Origin: RGIG7213 sp045544195
GTDB lineage: Bacteria > Bacillota > Clostridia > Oscillospirales > CAG-272
Direction of reading: 5' to 3'
Assembly (NCBI GenBank): GCA_045544195.1
Contig: JAZPYO010000011.1
Location: forward strand, 54,008 to 118,007
DNA: 64,000 nt
Of this stretch, positions 43,980 through 52,179 are shown in pieces. How positions within the stretch are numbered: the stretch's first letter is position 1; every line of letters starts with the position of its first letter. The notes beneath the pieces were generated by a model. It saw only the letters and a list, made by a program, of their open reading frames with translations. It ran no database searches and was not told the origin of the DNA. Both the position numbers and the translations under genes were made by a program.

Positions 43980-44876
43980 ATGAGTGAGATCAAGGGAATA
44001 ATAACGTCGGGAGTGGGCGGTAAATACACCGTCCGCACACCCGATGGCGAGATGTTTGAAAAATGCTCTGCAAGAGGGCTTTTCAGGCTTGAAAAAATAA
44101 CGCCCCTGCCGGGCGACTGTGCAGTTTTGAAAAAAAGCGGCGGAGAATATTACGTTGATAAAATTACGGAGCGTAAGAATTGCCTTATCCGTCCGCCTAT
44201 GGCTAATATTGATACTATGTTTATCGTATGCGCCGCGGCAAGTCCGGCAATGTCATATCTTTTCTGTGATAAGCTGTGTGCAATAGCGGAGCATAACGGA
44301 ATAAAGCCCGTTATCACGGTGACAAAATCTGAGCTTGACGAAAAATACGCAAGCGATATTGTAAATATATATAAAAGCATAGGGTACGATGCATTTATCA
44401 CCTCTTGTAAGGAAAAGATCGGCGTGGACGAGCTTTCCGAATACTGCAAAGCTCAGCACGGTCTGTGCGTTTTCGCAGGCGAATCGGGAGTGGGTAAGTC
44501 AACGCTGCTCAACGCGCTTTTTCCCCAGCTTGACTGCCTTACAGGGCAGATAAGCCGAAAGATAGAAAGAGGAAAAAATACGACGCGTCGAGTGGAGCTT
44601 CACGAGGTATTCAAGGGTGTATACTTTGCCGATACCCCGGGCTTCAGTATGCTTGACTTTGAGCATTTTGATTTCTTTCAAAAGGATGATCTGCCGTATC
44701 TTTTCCCCGAATTTGAGGAGTATCTGTTTAAATGTAAATTCAAAAAATGCTCTCATACGGGTGAGGACGGCTGCGTGATACATAAAGCCGTGCAGGACGG
44801 AGAGATAAATCGCTCCCGTTACGAAAGCTACGTGTCAATATATAACGATGTAAAGGACAAAAGAGCTTGGAAATGA
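43980..44876 (+). CDS. rsgA: Ribosome small subunit-dependent GTPase A
   Basis: A 298-residue circularly permuted GTPase for late maturation of the 30S subunit. An N-terminal OB fold is followed by the permuted G domain: G4 TKSELD, G1 GESGVGKSTLLNALF, then G3 ADTPGFSMLD. The zinc motif is CKFKKCSHTGEDGC. Length is typical. It closes the yicC-to-rsgA operon, and a strong terminator follows. rpe and the thiamine genes that follow in Bacillus are not here. Confidence 0.96.
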   Translation: MSEIKGIITSGVGGKYTVRTPDGEMFEKCSARGLFRLEKITPLPGDCAVLKKSGGEYYVDKITERKNCLIRPPMANIDTMFIVCAAASPAMSYLFCDKLCAIAEHNGIKPVITVTKSELDEKYASDIVNIYKSIGYDAFITSCKEKIGVDELSEYCKAQHGLCVFAGESGVGKSTLLNALFPQLDCLTGQISRKIERGKNTTRRVELHEVFKGVYFADTPGFSMLDFEHFDFFQKDDLPYLFPEFEEYLFKCKFKKCSHTGEDGCVIHKAVQDGEINRSRYESYVSIYNDVKDKRAWK

Positions 44877-44898
44877 CCGTTACGTAACAGAATATCTA

Positions 44899-44935
44899 TC
44901 CCTTGACAGACGAAGGTTTGTCAAGGGATTTTTAA
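44899..44935 (+). terminator. Terminator of the yicC-rsgA operon
   Basis: A 10-bp stem (TCCCTTGACA at 44899-44908 with TGTCAAGGGA at 44919-44928) and a T-rich tail (TTTTTAATTT) lie 22 nt after the rsgA stop. Confidence 0.93.
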
Positions 44936-44956
44936 TTTGTCACCGTATCTCAAATT

Positions 44957-45024
44957 GCATATTGCAAAATTTATCGAGAAAAATGTAAAATATACTTGAC
45001 ATTTTGTAATATGCGTGATATAAT
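44957..45024 (+). promoter_or_regulatory. Consensus promoter with inverted-repeat operator for the XRE operon
   Basis: TTGACA (44996-45001), a 17-bp spacer and TATAAT (45019-45024) match consensus. Two 14-nt half-sites flank the -35: 44957-44970 and, in inverted orientation, 45001-45014, matching at 13 of 14 positions. The first contains the perfect palindrome TTGCATATTGCAA. The second fills most of the promoter spacer, so a protein bound there would block polymerase. Autoregulation by the XRE protein encoded downstream is inferred. Confidence 0.75.
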
Positions 45025-45045
45025 GAAGCCACAACGGAGGTGGAT

Positions 45046-45258
45046 ATGAAGAATAAGCGGCTTAAAATCGCAAGGATCGAATGTGATATGTCGCAGGAGG
45101 ACCTTGCAAACGCTGTCGGTGTTACACGGCAGACGATAGGAGCGATAGAAAACGGAAGCTATAACCCGACGCTCCGCCTTTGCATTGATATATGCAGAGC
45201 AACGAATAAAACATTGAACGATCTATTCTGGGAAGAGGAACAAACAGATGAAAAATAA
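45046..45258 (+). CDS. XRE/Cro family transcriptional regulator
   Basis: A 70-residue protein that is essentially one helix-turn-helix domain: KIARIECDMSQEDLANAVGVTRQTIGAIENG and CIDICRATNKTLNDLFW. This is the compact XRE type common in Firmicutes. The ATG at 45046 is preceded by GGAGG at the best distance; a GTG two codons earlier overlaps that site. The stop overlaps the start of the next gene. It probably represses its own promoter through the inverted repeat upstream and controls the two membrane proteins. Confidence 0.9.
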   Translation: MKNKRLKIARIECDMSQEDLANAVGVTRQTIGAIENGSYNPTLRLCIDICRATNKTLNDLFWEEEQTDEK

Positions 45259-45820
45259 CAAAAAACAGAATTATGCAGTTGTTGATGAGCGTCAAAAGCA
45301 GATACGCAGCAAGGCAGGCGTTCTGTCAGGGGCGTTTTTGCTTATATGTATCATAATATCAGGTATATACAATATTGCCGTAACGGGCGATATCGGCTGG
45401 GAGCTTTGGGCGCTTATTGGCTATCCCATAGTGTTCGGCATATCGTGCCATTTTCTCGGCGATATCGAACAGCCGAAGGATGTTATGGGCAGACCTTTGC
45501 CCGTCGGCAAAAGCCCGTCTGATAAAAAAGCAAGAATGAAAAATTACGTGTTGGAAAGCGTGATTTTTGCCCTTGCGTGCGCTGTTATGGACATTATCCT
45601 GATCGGATTCGGAGCAGATGATATTACCGATCTTGAAATAGTTAAAGCGATATTTCCCAATATGACGCATATACCCGTTGTGATAATAACTGCAGTATTT
45701 TCCTTTATCACTACGTTTTTAATATCTCTTTTGGCAGAATATCTGATAGACGAAAAATTCAGAGTGCCGAAATACAATAAAACAATGGAAGCATTACAGA
45801 ATGATGATGACGAGGAATAA
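45248..45820 (+). CDS. Four-helix membrane protein paired with XRE regulator (DUF6773-like)
   Basis: A 190-residue protein with about four transmembrane segments: LSGAFLLICIIISGIYNI, LWALIGYPIVFGISCHFLG, VIFALACAVMDIILIGFG and VVIITAVFSFITTFLI. The cytoplasmic ends are charged and the tail is acidic (DDDEE). The small XRE regulator plus such a membrane protein is a frequent pair in gut Firmicutes. I connect it to DUF6773 from memory and with limited confidence. Function is unknown; a stress or antimicrobial response is a guess. It overlaps both neighbours. Confidence 0.65.
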   Translation: MKNNKKQNYAVVDERQKQIRSKAGVLSGAFLLICIIISGIYNIAVTGDIGWELWALIGYPIVFGISCHFLGDIEQPKDVMGRPLPVGKSPSDKKARMKNYVLESVIFALACAVMDIILIGFGADDITDLEIVKAIFPNMTHIPVVIITAVFSFITTFLISLLAEYLIDEKFRVPKYNKTMEALQNDDDEE

Positions 45821-46529
45821 TTGCGTGCGCCGATATATTTCAAAGCTCGCAGTGCGGGGGATAATATTTATACTGTTCCTGTTTATATATATTATTAACC
45901 GTGTCGGTAACGGCAGCTTCATTTTCAAAACGTATTATTATCCGTTTTTGATCCTTGCATATCTTATATTTTCTTGCGAAACGATATGTCGGTTTTTCAA
46001 AAACAAAAAAATGCCTATGTCAAGCCAAAAGCAGTTTTGTAATATAAGGGGAAAAACGGAATGTCAGCCTGAAAAGAAAGGCGTAATATTTGTAGTACTG
46101 ATATGGCTGCTCGTAACGGCTGCGGCAGGTATACTGTACTTTACGGCAGTTATTGACGCTTGGATACTGATACTCATTTGTCTTGCTTATTCCGTTGCAG
46201 ACGTTGTATGCGTGATATTCTTTTGCCCGTTTCAGTTTCTGTTTATGAAAAACAAGTGCTGCAATACGTGCCGTATACATAACTGGGATATGTTTTTGAT
46301 ACTTACCCCTTTAATATTTATACCTAATATATTTACACTCATATTGGTTCTTCTGTCATTTGCGGTTCTGATAATGTGGGAGATAAATATAAAAAAATAT
46401 CCGAATAGCTTTTGCGAACAGGAAAATCAGCTTTTGCAGTGTAAGAAGTGTGAGCATCGATCGTGCAGATATAAAAAATCGGTATATAAAGCCGTAAATA
46501 GAGCATTCTTTAACAAAAATTCACACTAA
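45801..46529 (+). CDS. Membrane protein with cysteine-rich motifs, function unknown
   Basis: A 242-residue protein with two N-terminal and several central hydrophobic segments. It has cysteine clusters in a cytoplasmic-looking part: KNKCCNTCRIHNWD and QCKKCEHRSCRYKK at the C-terminus. Similar clostridial proteins carry the FxxCxTCRIxNWD element, but I know no function. The clusters could bind a metal. The start overlaps the previous gene by 20 nt, and three consecutive Met codons leave the exact start open. It is the third member of the XRE operon. Confidence 0.7.
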   Translation: MMMTRNNCVRRYISKLAVRGIIFILFLFIYIINRVGNGSFIFKTYYYPFLILAYLIFSCETICRFFKNKKMPMSSQKQFCNIRGKTECQPEKKGVIFVVLIWLLVTAAAGILYFTAVIDAWILILICLAYSVADVVCVIFFCPFQFLFMKNKCCNTCRIHNWDMFLILTPLIFIPNIFTLILVLLSFAVLIMWEINIKKYPNSFCEQENQLLQCKKCEHRSCRYKKSVYKAVNRAFFNKNSH

Positions 46530-46604
46530 ATTGAAGTAGAGTTGCAAAAATAAGTATATACTTTATATTGTTTATATTTTTATTTTGGAAGGGCAGTATT
46601 TAAT

Positions 46605-49226
46605 ATGTACCACAATGAAAGTATATCAGATGTAATAAAAAATCTGAATACAGATGAAAAAAAGGGATTGAGTGATTCTCAGGTTTCTGAAAGATCCTCT
46701 GAATACGGAAAAAACAAATTAAACGAAAAAAAGAAAAAAACGACGCTTGCACGGTTTATTGAGCAGTTCAAGGACGTAATGATACTTATACTTCTCGTTG
46801 CAGCGGCAATATCGTTCGTTATTGCCTGCATAGAAGGTCAGCCAAAGGAGTTTTTTGAGCCGCTTCTGATACTGGTCATCGTTGTGATGAACGCAATTAT
46901 AGGAGTAGCGCAGGAAAGTAAGGCGGAAAAGGCACTTGACGCGCTTAAAAATCTGTCAGCTCCGCACGCAAGAGTCATAAGAGACGGCAAGGAGCTTATA
47001 ATAAACGCAGAAGATCTTGTTCCCGGCGATATAATCCGTCTTGAAGCGGGCGACTTTGTACCTGCGGATTGCCGCTTATTGCAAAGCGTCAGCCTTAAAA
47101 GCGAGGAATCAGCTCTGACGGGTGAATCCGTACCGTCGGAAAAGGACGCATTGGCGGTCGTTGACGAAAAAGCGCCAATAGGCGACAGAACGAATATGGT
47201 ATTTTCGGGCTGCAGCATAACGTACGGTACGGCTGTTGCAGTTGTTGTCCGCACGGGTATGAATACGGAAATGGGTAAGATCGCAAACCTGCTTGACGGA
47301 GAGGATGACGGAAAGACCCCCTTGCAGCAAAAGCTCGCAAGCCTCGGTAAGTATCTTGGAATACTTGCTCTGGCAGTATGCGGAATAATATTTGTTGTCG
47401 GAATTACGAGCGGTATGGACGTTATAGACATATTTATGACCGCCGTATCGTTGGCAGTATCGGCAATTCCCGAGGGCTTGCCCGCAATAGTAACCGTCGT
47501 TCTTGCAATAGGCGTGCAGAGAATGGTAAAGAAAAATGCTATCATCCGCCGACTGCCCGCAGTTGAAACGCTTGGCAGCGCATCTGTAATATGCTCTGAT
47601 AAAACGGGTACGCTCACGCAGAACAGAATGACGCTCGTTAAAGCGTGGCTTGACGAGGGCGATATTACAGAGGATATAAGCAACTCAAACTCCGAAAAGA
47701 TAGTCGGGCTTCTTACCACAGCTTGCCTGTGCTGTAACGGCGCTATCGAAATTGAGGGCGAGAAGATATCTCATATAGGTGATCCGACGGAAACGGCGAT
47801 AATATACGCCTCTTACATCAACGGCAAGGATAAAAATGCTCTTGAAGCGGAAAGTCCGCGTCTGGCAGAGCTGCCGTTTGACTCTGACAGAAAACTGATG
47901 ACGACCGTAAATAAGGTCAACGGAAAAAATCTTGTCATCGTAAAGGGCGCATTTGACGTTCTTGAAAAAAGATGTATTGCAGGAAATGTTGACCGCGCAA
48001 GACAGGTAAATGACGAAATGAGCCGCAACGCTCTGCGTGTTCTCACGGTTGCGTATAAATATATTGATAATGTTCCGGCTGAGCCTACGTTTGAGGAGCT
48101 TGAAAACGGACTTACCCTTATGGGACTTGTCGGTATGATAGACCCGCCGCGTAAGGAAGCGGCAGATGCGGTAAAGGTATGCCGCAGGGCAGGTATAAAG
48201 CCCGTGATGATAACGGGTGACCATATAGTAACGGCTACTGCGATAGCAAAGCAGTTAGGAATATATACAGACGGTGATAATGCCATAACGGGTGCTCAGC
48301 TTGATAATATGACTGATGCCGAGCTTGATGCGGCAGTTGAAAATATAGCAGTATATGCAAGAGTTTCTCCCGAGAATAAGATACGTATCGTCAAGGCATG
48401 GCAGAGAAAGGAAAGAGTCGTTGCAATGACGGGCGATGGTGTAAACGATGCTCCCGCGCTCAAGGCAGCAGACATCGGCTGTGCTATGGGTATTACGGGA
48501 ACCGATGTTGCAAAGGGCGCATCTGATATGACGCTGACGGACGATAATTTTGCAACCATCGTTGATGCTGTAAGAGAGGGCAGAGGCATTTATTCCAATA
48601 TCAAAAAGGTAGTCGGATTTTTGCTCGGCACAAACATCGGTGAGGTAATAACGGTATTTGCGTCTATGATGATATGCCGTGAAGCTCCGCTTCTTTCAAT
48701 GCAGCTTTTGTGGATAAACCTTGTAACTGACAGCCTTCCTGCCATCGCTCTCGGTATGGAGGACGTTGAAAAGGGCATAATGGACGAAAAGCCGAAGCCC
48801 AAGAACGAAGGACTTTTTGCTAAGGGCTACGGCGTGAAGATAGTCATCTGGGGTCTTATGTTCGGTATCATTTCGTTGGCATCGTATTTCATCGGCAAAG
48901 GACAGATCGTCGGCGGAAATATTGAAGCGGGAAGAACGATGGCATTTTTGACGCTTGCGCTTTCACAGGTCATCCAGGCGTTCAATATGCGTTCTGAGCG
49001 TTCAATATTCAAAACAGGACTTTTCGGAAACAAAAAGCTCAATCTGTCTGTTTTGGTATCGCTTTCGCTTATAGCGGTCGTTCTGTTCACGCCGCTTTCC
49101 ATTCCGTTCGGAATGATCCATCTTACGCTCGAACAGTACATTTACGGCATTTCTCTTGCATTGGTGCCCGTAGCTGTAATGGAGATAATGAAGCTCATAG
49201 AAAGCATAATAAAAAAGAAAAAATAA
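46605..49226 (+). CDS. Calcium-type cation-translocating P-type ATPase
   Basis: An 873-residue P-type ATPase of the P2 (Ca2+/SERCA/PMCA) group. Actuator-domain TGES appears in ALTGESVPSEKD. The phosphorylation site is SDKTGTLTQNRMT near residue 330. The M4 transport motif is AIPEGLPAIV, and the hinge is TGDGVNDAPALKAADIG. It has ten predicted transmembrane helices, with a C-terminal cation transporter domain (NLVTDSLPAIALGM). Expected role: Ca2+ or similar cation export. Upstream is an AT-rich stretch with a weak promoter-like TTGCAA. A terminator hairpin follows. Confidence 0.93.
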   Translation: MYHNESISDVIKNLNTDEKKGLSDSQVSERSSEYGKNKLNEKKKKTTLARFIEQFKDVMILILLVAAAISFVIACIEGQPKEFFEPLLILVIVVMNAIIGVAQESKAEKALDALKNLSAPHARVIRDGKELIINAEDLVPGDIIRLEAGDFVPADCRLLQSVSLKSEESALTGESVPSEKDALAVVDEKAPIGDRTNMVFSGCSITYGTAVAVVVRTGMNTEMGKIANLLDGEDDGKTPLQQKLASLGKYLGILALAVCGIIFVVGITSGMDVIDIFMTAVSLAVSAIPEGLPAIVTVVLAIGVQRMVKKNAIIRRLPAVETLGSASVICSDKTGTLTQNRMTLVKAWLDEGDITEDISNSNSEKIVGLLTTACLCCNGAIEIEGEKISHIGDPTETAIIYASYINGKDKNALEAESPRLAELPFDSDRKLMTTVNKVNGKNLVIVKGAFDVLEKRCIAGNVDRARQVNDEMSRNALRVLTVAYKYIDNVPAEPTFEELENGLTLMGLVGMIDPPRKEAADAVKVCRRAGIKPVMITGDHIVTATAIAKQLGIYTDGDNAITGAQLDNMTDAELDAAVENIAVYARVSPENKIRIVKAWQRKERVVAMTGDGVNDAPALKAADIGCAMGITGTDVAKGASDMTLTDDNFATIVDAVREGRGIYSNIKKVVGFLLGTNIGEVITVFASMMICREAPLLSMQLLWINLVTDSLPAIALGMEDVEKGIMDEKPKPKNEGLFAKGYGVKIVIWGLMFGIISLASYFIGKGQIVGGNIEAGRTMAFLTLALSQVIQAFNMRSERSIFKTGLFGNKKLNLSVLVSLSLIAVVLFTPLSIPFGMIHLTLEQYIYGISLALVPVAVMEIMKLIESIIKKKK

Positions 49227-49258
49227 ATCATTTGCACAGTATTTTAATGTCGATAAAC

Positions 49259-49298
49259 AAATCCCCCGCAGACCGTTCAGACGGCTTGCGGGAGATTT
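49259..49298. terminator. Bidirectional terminator between P-type ATPase and VWA genes
   Basis: A stem of about 12 bp (AAATCCCCCGCA at 49259-49270 with TGCGGGAGATTT at 49287-49298, one mismatch) with a small inner hairpin lies between the convergent genes. T-rich sequence follows on the plus side and a shorter TTTGTTT on the minus side. Confidence 0.88.
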
Positions 49299-49328
49299 GT
49301 TATTTATTCGGAGCTTGTTTTTATTTCG

Positions 49329-50831
49329 TCAATCGGTCAGCTTTGCTATAAGCTGTCTGAATTCGTATTTATCGGCGTTGCCTGAAAGGTCAAGGCTGTT
49401 AAGAGTTGAAAGAACATCGTCAAGCGTCTTGCCGTTTGTAAACTTGCTTTCACGCAGGATCATTGTACATTCTATGACCGCACCTAAGAATTTCTGCTCG
49501 TCAGTCGGTGTTGGAGCGTATACATCGCTTTTTATCTGATATTCGTCAAGAATGCTCATTTCCTCGTTTGGCTTTTTGTACCTTACAGCAAGATTTAAAA
49601 GCTCGGAAGCATCTGTGATCTCGCTGTTCTTAAGCTTAAGCTCGTAGCATACAGTCACAGCGTGGCCTGCTCCAAGCTCACCTGCGTCCTTTGTATCGTT
49701 GTCAAAATCCTCTTTATTGAGAAGTCTGTTTTCGTATCCTATAAGACGGTATTGATCTACTGTGTCAGCATTGAACGTCAACTGGAGCTTTACGTCCTTT
49801 GCAACAGGGTAAAGCGTTGAGAAAAGCTCCTCTTGCAAAACCTTCTGAGCCTCACGCTCGCCGTCGATATAATAGTAAATACCGTTGCCGTTGTCAGCCA
49901 ACGCTTCCATAGCACTGTCCTTGTAGTTGCCTGTGCCAAAGCCGAGAACGGAAAGGAATATTCCGAGATCGCGCTTCTGTTCAATAAATGCTTTAAGCTC
50001 GTCTGCTGATGATATTCCCACATTGAGATCGCCGTCAGATGCCATAATTATGCGGTTGTTACAGTCAGGCTTCATATACTTTTCAGCTAAGGCGTAAGCA
50101 GTTTTTAAGCCCGATTCGCCGTTTGTCGAGCCGCCCGCTTCAAGATCGTTTATAGCCTTGATTATCCTGTCTTTTTCGTTGCCCTTTGCGCCGTCAAGAA
50201 CAATTTTTTCATCTCCTGCATACGTTACGATGGAAACAGTATCGTTTTCCGTAAGCGAGCCTGTAAGATACGTGAAGGATTTTTGCAAAAGTCCGAGCTT
50301 GTCATCAGCATACATCGAGCCTGAAACATCTATAAGAAAAACGAGATTGTTTTTCGTTTTGTCAACAGCGTCGCTTGCCTTAAGAGCAAGTGACAGAATA
50401 ATGCTGTCCTCATTCCACGGACAAGGGAATGCACTTGCGCTCATTCCGAAAAGGTCATTTTCCTGCGGCTCTTTGTATGAATAATCAAAGTAATTGATGA
50501 ATTCCTCTGTGCGTAATGAGCCGTTTGTCGTTGAAATAAGCTGCTGTGTTGTATAGCCCATATTCACGAGCTTGCGGAAATACGCATATGATGCTGTGTC
50601 AACATCGGCTGAAAGCGTAGATACGTTTTGTGTGCTTGTCGATATAAATTCGTTTTCTATTATCTTGCCGAAATCGGTCGTGTCCTGCGTTGTGCCTTCC
50701 TCCTTTTGATCGTACGACGGGAGCATGATCCCGTCAGCTGCGTTCATTTCAGGACCGAAGTTGTCCGAAGCACCGCAAGAAGAAAGAATTATTGATGTTG
50801 TTATAAGTATTGCAAATAGTTTAATTTTCAT
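49329..50831 (-). CDS. VWA domain-containing lipoprotein (von Willebrand factor type A, DUF3520)
   Basis: A 500-residue exported lipoprotein. The signal peptide ends in the lipobox LSSC with Cys19. Residues about 55-120 match the N-terminal VWA-associated domain (STLSADVDTASYAYFRKL). The VWA domain has the MIDAS DVSGSMYADDKLG, with the threonine and aspartate parts in the TNGESGLKTAY and SDGDLNVGIS stretches. A C-terminal DUF3520-like region follows. This three-part layout is that of YfbK-type proteins. It likely acts at the cell surface in metal-dependent binding. It lies downstream of an ECF sigma and an anti-sigma candidate. Confidence 0.88.
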   Translation of the reverse strand: MKIKLFAILITTSIILSSCGASDNFGPEMNAADGIMLPSYDQKEEGTTQDTTDFGKIIENEFISTSTQNVSTLSADVDTASYAYFRKLVNMGYTTQQLISTTNGSLRTEEFINYFDYSYKEPQENDLFGMSASAFPCPWNEDSIILSLALKASDAVDKTKNNLVFLIDVSGSMYADDKLGLLQKSFTYLTGSLTENDTVSIVTYAGDEKIVLDGAKGNEKDRIIKAINDLEAGGSTNGESGLKTAYALAEKYMKPDCNNRIIMASDGDLNVGISSADELKAFIEQKRDLGIFLSVLGFGTGNYKDSAMEALADNGNGIYYYIDGEREAQKVLQEELFSTLYPVAKDVKLQLTFNADTVDQYRLIGYENRLLNKEDFDNDTKDAGELGAGHAVTVCYELKLKNSEITDASELLNLAVRYKKPNEEMSILDEYQIKSDVYAPTPTDEQKFLGAVIECTMILRESKFTNGKTLDDVLSTLNSLDLSGNADKYEFRQLIAKLTD

Positions 50832-50858
50832 AATTTACTCCTTTTCTTAATTAAGGCT

Positions 50859-51431
50859 TTACGTTTTAATGATCTCTGAAACGGCTTTTGTAAATTCCTC
50901 GCTCGGTATTATTTCCGATCTGTACGAGAACAAGGTGCTTGATACGTTTCCTGCTTTATCGTACAGATACGGGCTTTTTACACCGCCGTTTCCGTCACAC
51001 AGCCACATTCTGTGCTCTGTGTCTTCATTTTTGAAAACTTCCGTGTAGCCGCTTGAAGCAAGACGGACAAGCTCGGCAAATTCGTTTTCTGAAAGCGTAA
51101 CGCTCCTGTATTGCCCATCGGTGTACCATACAAGCAATTTTTTATTTCCGAAAACGTCTATGCTTTCCTTTTCGATCGGCTCGATCTGTGTACTGCTCAA
51201 TACCTGCAGTATGCTTAGCGGAGCGGCGTCCTGGCTGTCGTTTTTGGGAATAAGGCGCACTGCGGTGGATATACATATCATTATCAAAGCACACGCCGCC
51301 AGTGCGGACAGTGCCTTCTGCGTCGCGCTGAATCTGCTTTTTTGTGTGTAATTCTGACATTCTGCTACGTATTCATCCTTTATCAAGCCTATTGCATCGT
51401 AGAGCTTTTCTGCATTTGCTTTTCTGTTCAT
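50859..51431 (-). CDS. Single-pass membrane protein, probable anti-sigma factor
   Basis: A 190-residue protein with a short cytoplasmic N-terminus (about 38 residues), one transmembrane segment (ALSALAACALIMICISTAVRLI, about 39-60) and an extracellular domain of about 130 residues. The position right after an ECF sigma gene, overlapping it by 4 nt, and the membrane layout suggest an anti-sigma factor. I do not see a clear zinc motif (HxxxCxxC), so this is not the classic ZAS type. The extracellular part may sense the ligand. The VWA lipoprotein follows 27 nt downstream. Confidence 0.6.
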   Translation of the reverse strand: MNRKANAEKLYDAIGLIKDEYVAECQNYTQKSRFSATQKALSALAACALIMICISTAVRLIPKNDSQDAAPLSILQVLSSTQIEPIEKESIDVFGNKKLLVWYTDGQYRSVTLSENEFAELVRLASSGYTEVFKNEDTEHRMWLCDGNGGVKSPYLYDKAGNVSSTLFSYRSEIIPSEEFTKAVSEIIKT

Positions 51432-51976
51432 AGCAGCGTATCCTCCAATTCCTTTTTAAGCGCAAGACGAATCCTGTGAAGAACAGACTTGATCTTCGGT
51501 ACGCTTATACGAAATCTTTTTGATATATCCTCAAGCGAATCGTTGTAAAAGTATCTGCGGACGAATATCATACGTTTTTCCTGTGAAAGCCCTGACAAAA
51601 AGCCGTCTATCGCTTCTGCAAGAGCCTTGTTTTCTATTTCTGAAAAAACATCGTCGTTTGACGGAATACAGTCCTCAAGCTCTGCGCACACCTCGCCTCC
51701 GCCACGCTTTTCTGCGGTGTTTTTGCGGTATTTGTCAACGGATAGATGGCGGACGATCCTTGACAGAAACGCCCCGAGATACATAGGCCTTTCCTTTGGC
51801 ATTCTGTTCCATGCGGCAAAGTATGTATCGTTTACACATTCCTCCGCGTCCTCTCTTAAGGATAATACGGAAAATGATATGCCGTACAGCATCTTACCGT
51901 ATTTTTTGTCGCTTTCTGCGATCGCCGTGCCCTCACGCGCCCAAAAAAGATCGACAATTTCGTTATCCTGAAGCAT
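51428..51976 (-). CDS. ECF-type RNA polymerase sigma factor
   Basis: A 182-residue sigma-70 family protein. Region 2 includes EDAEECVNDTYFAAWNRMP and region 4 includes YNDSLEDISKRFRISVPKIKSVLHRIR. No region 1 or 3 is seen. The ATG at 51976 has a strong GAAGGAGG site. The gene heads the set sigma, anti-sigma candidate, VWA lipoprotein and should control its own operon, though no ECF promoter motif was verified upstream. Confidence 0.88.
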   Translation of the reverse strand: MLQDNEIVDLFWAREGTAIAESDKKYGKMLYGISFSVLSLREDAEECVNDTYFAAWNRMPKERPMYLGAFLSRIVRHLSVDKYRKNTAEKRGGGEVCAELEDCIPSNDDVFSEIENKALAEAIDGFLSGLSQEKRMIFVRRYFYNDSLEDISKRFRISVPKIKSVLHRIRLALKKELEDTLL

Positions 51977-52112
51977 CGTATTTTTTCCTCCTTCACTCAA
52001 TATACCGTAAAACGTTCCGAAAGGTTTCACTTTTTTTGAATTTTATCATATTTTATCTGATTTTGCAACCGTATACGCTCACATATGTAATGTGTTTTTT
52101 GATGCTATAATC

Positions 52113-52141
52113 TTGACATGTTGTGCCTTTATATGTATAAT
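52113..52141 (+). promoter_or_regulatory. Sigma-A promoter of the radical-SAM operon
   Basis: TTGACA (52113-52118), a 17-bp spacer and TATAAT (52136-52141), a perfect match. A second TATAAT at 52146-52151 is close behind. Confidence 0.88.
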
Positions 52142-52179
52142 AATGTATAATATTATTTGTTTTAATGGAGTGCATTGTT

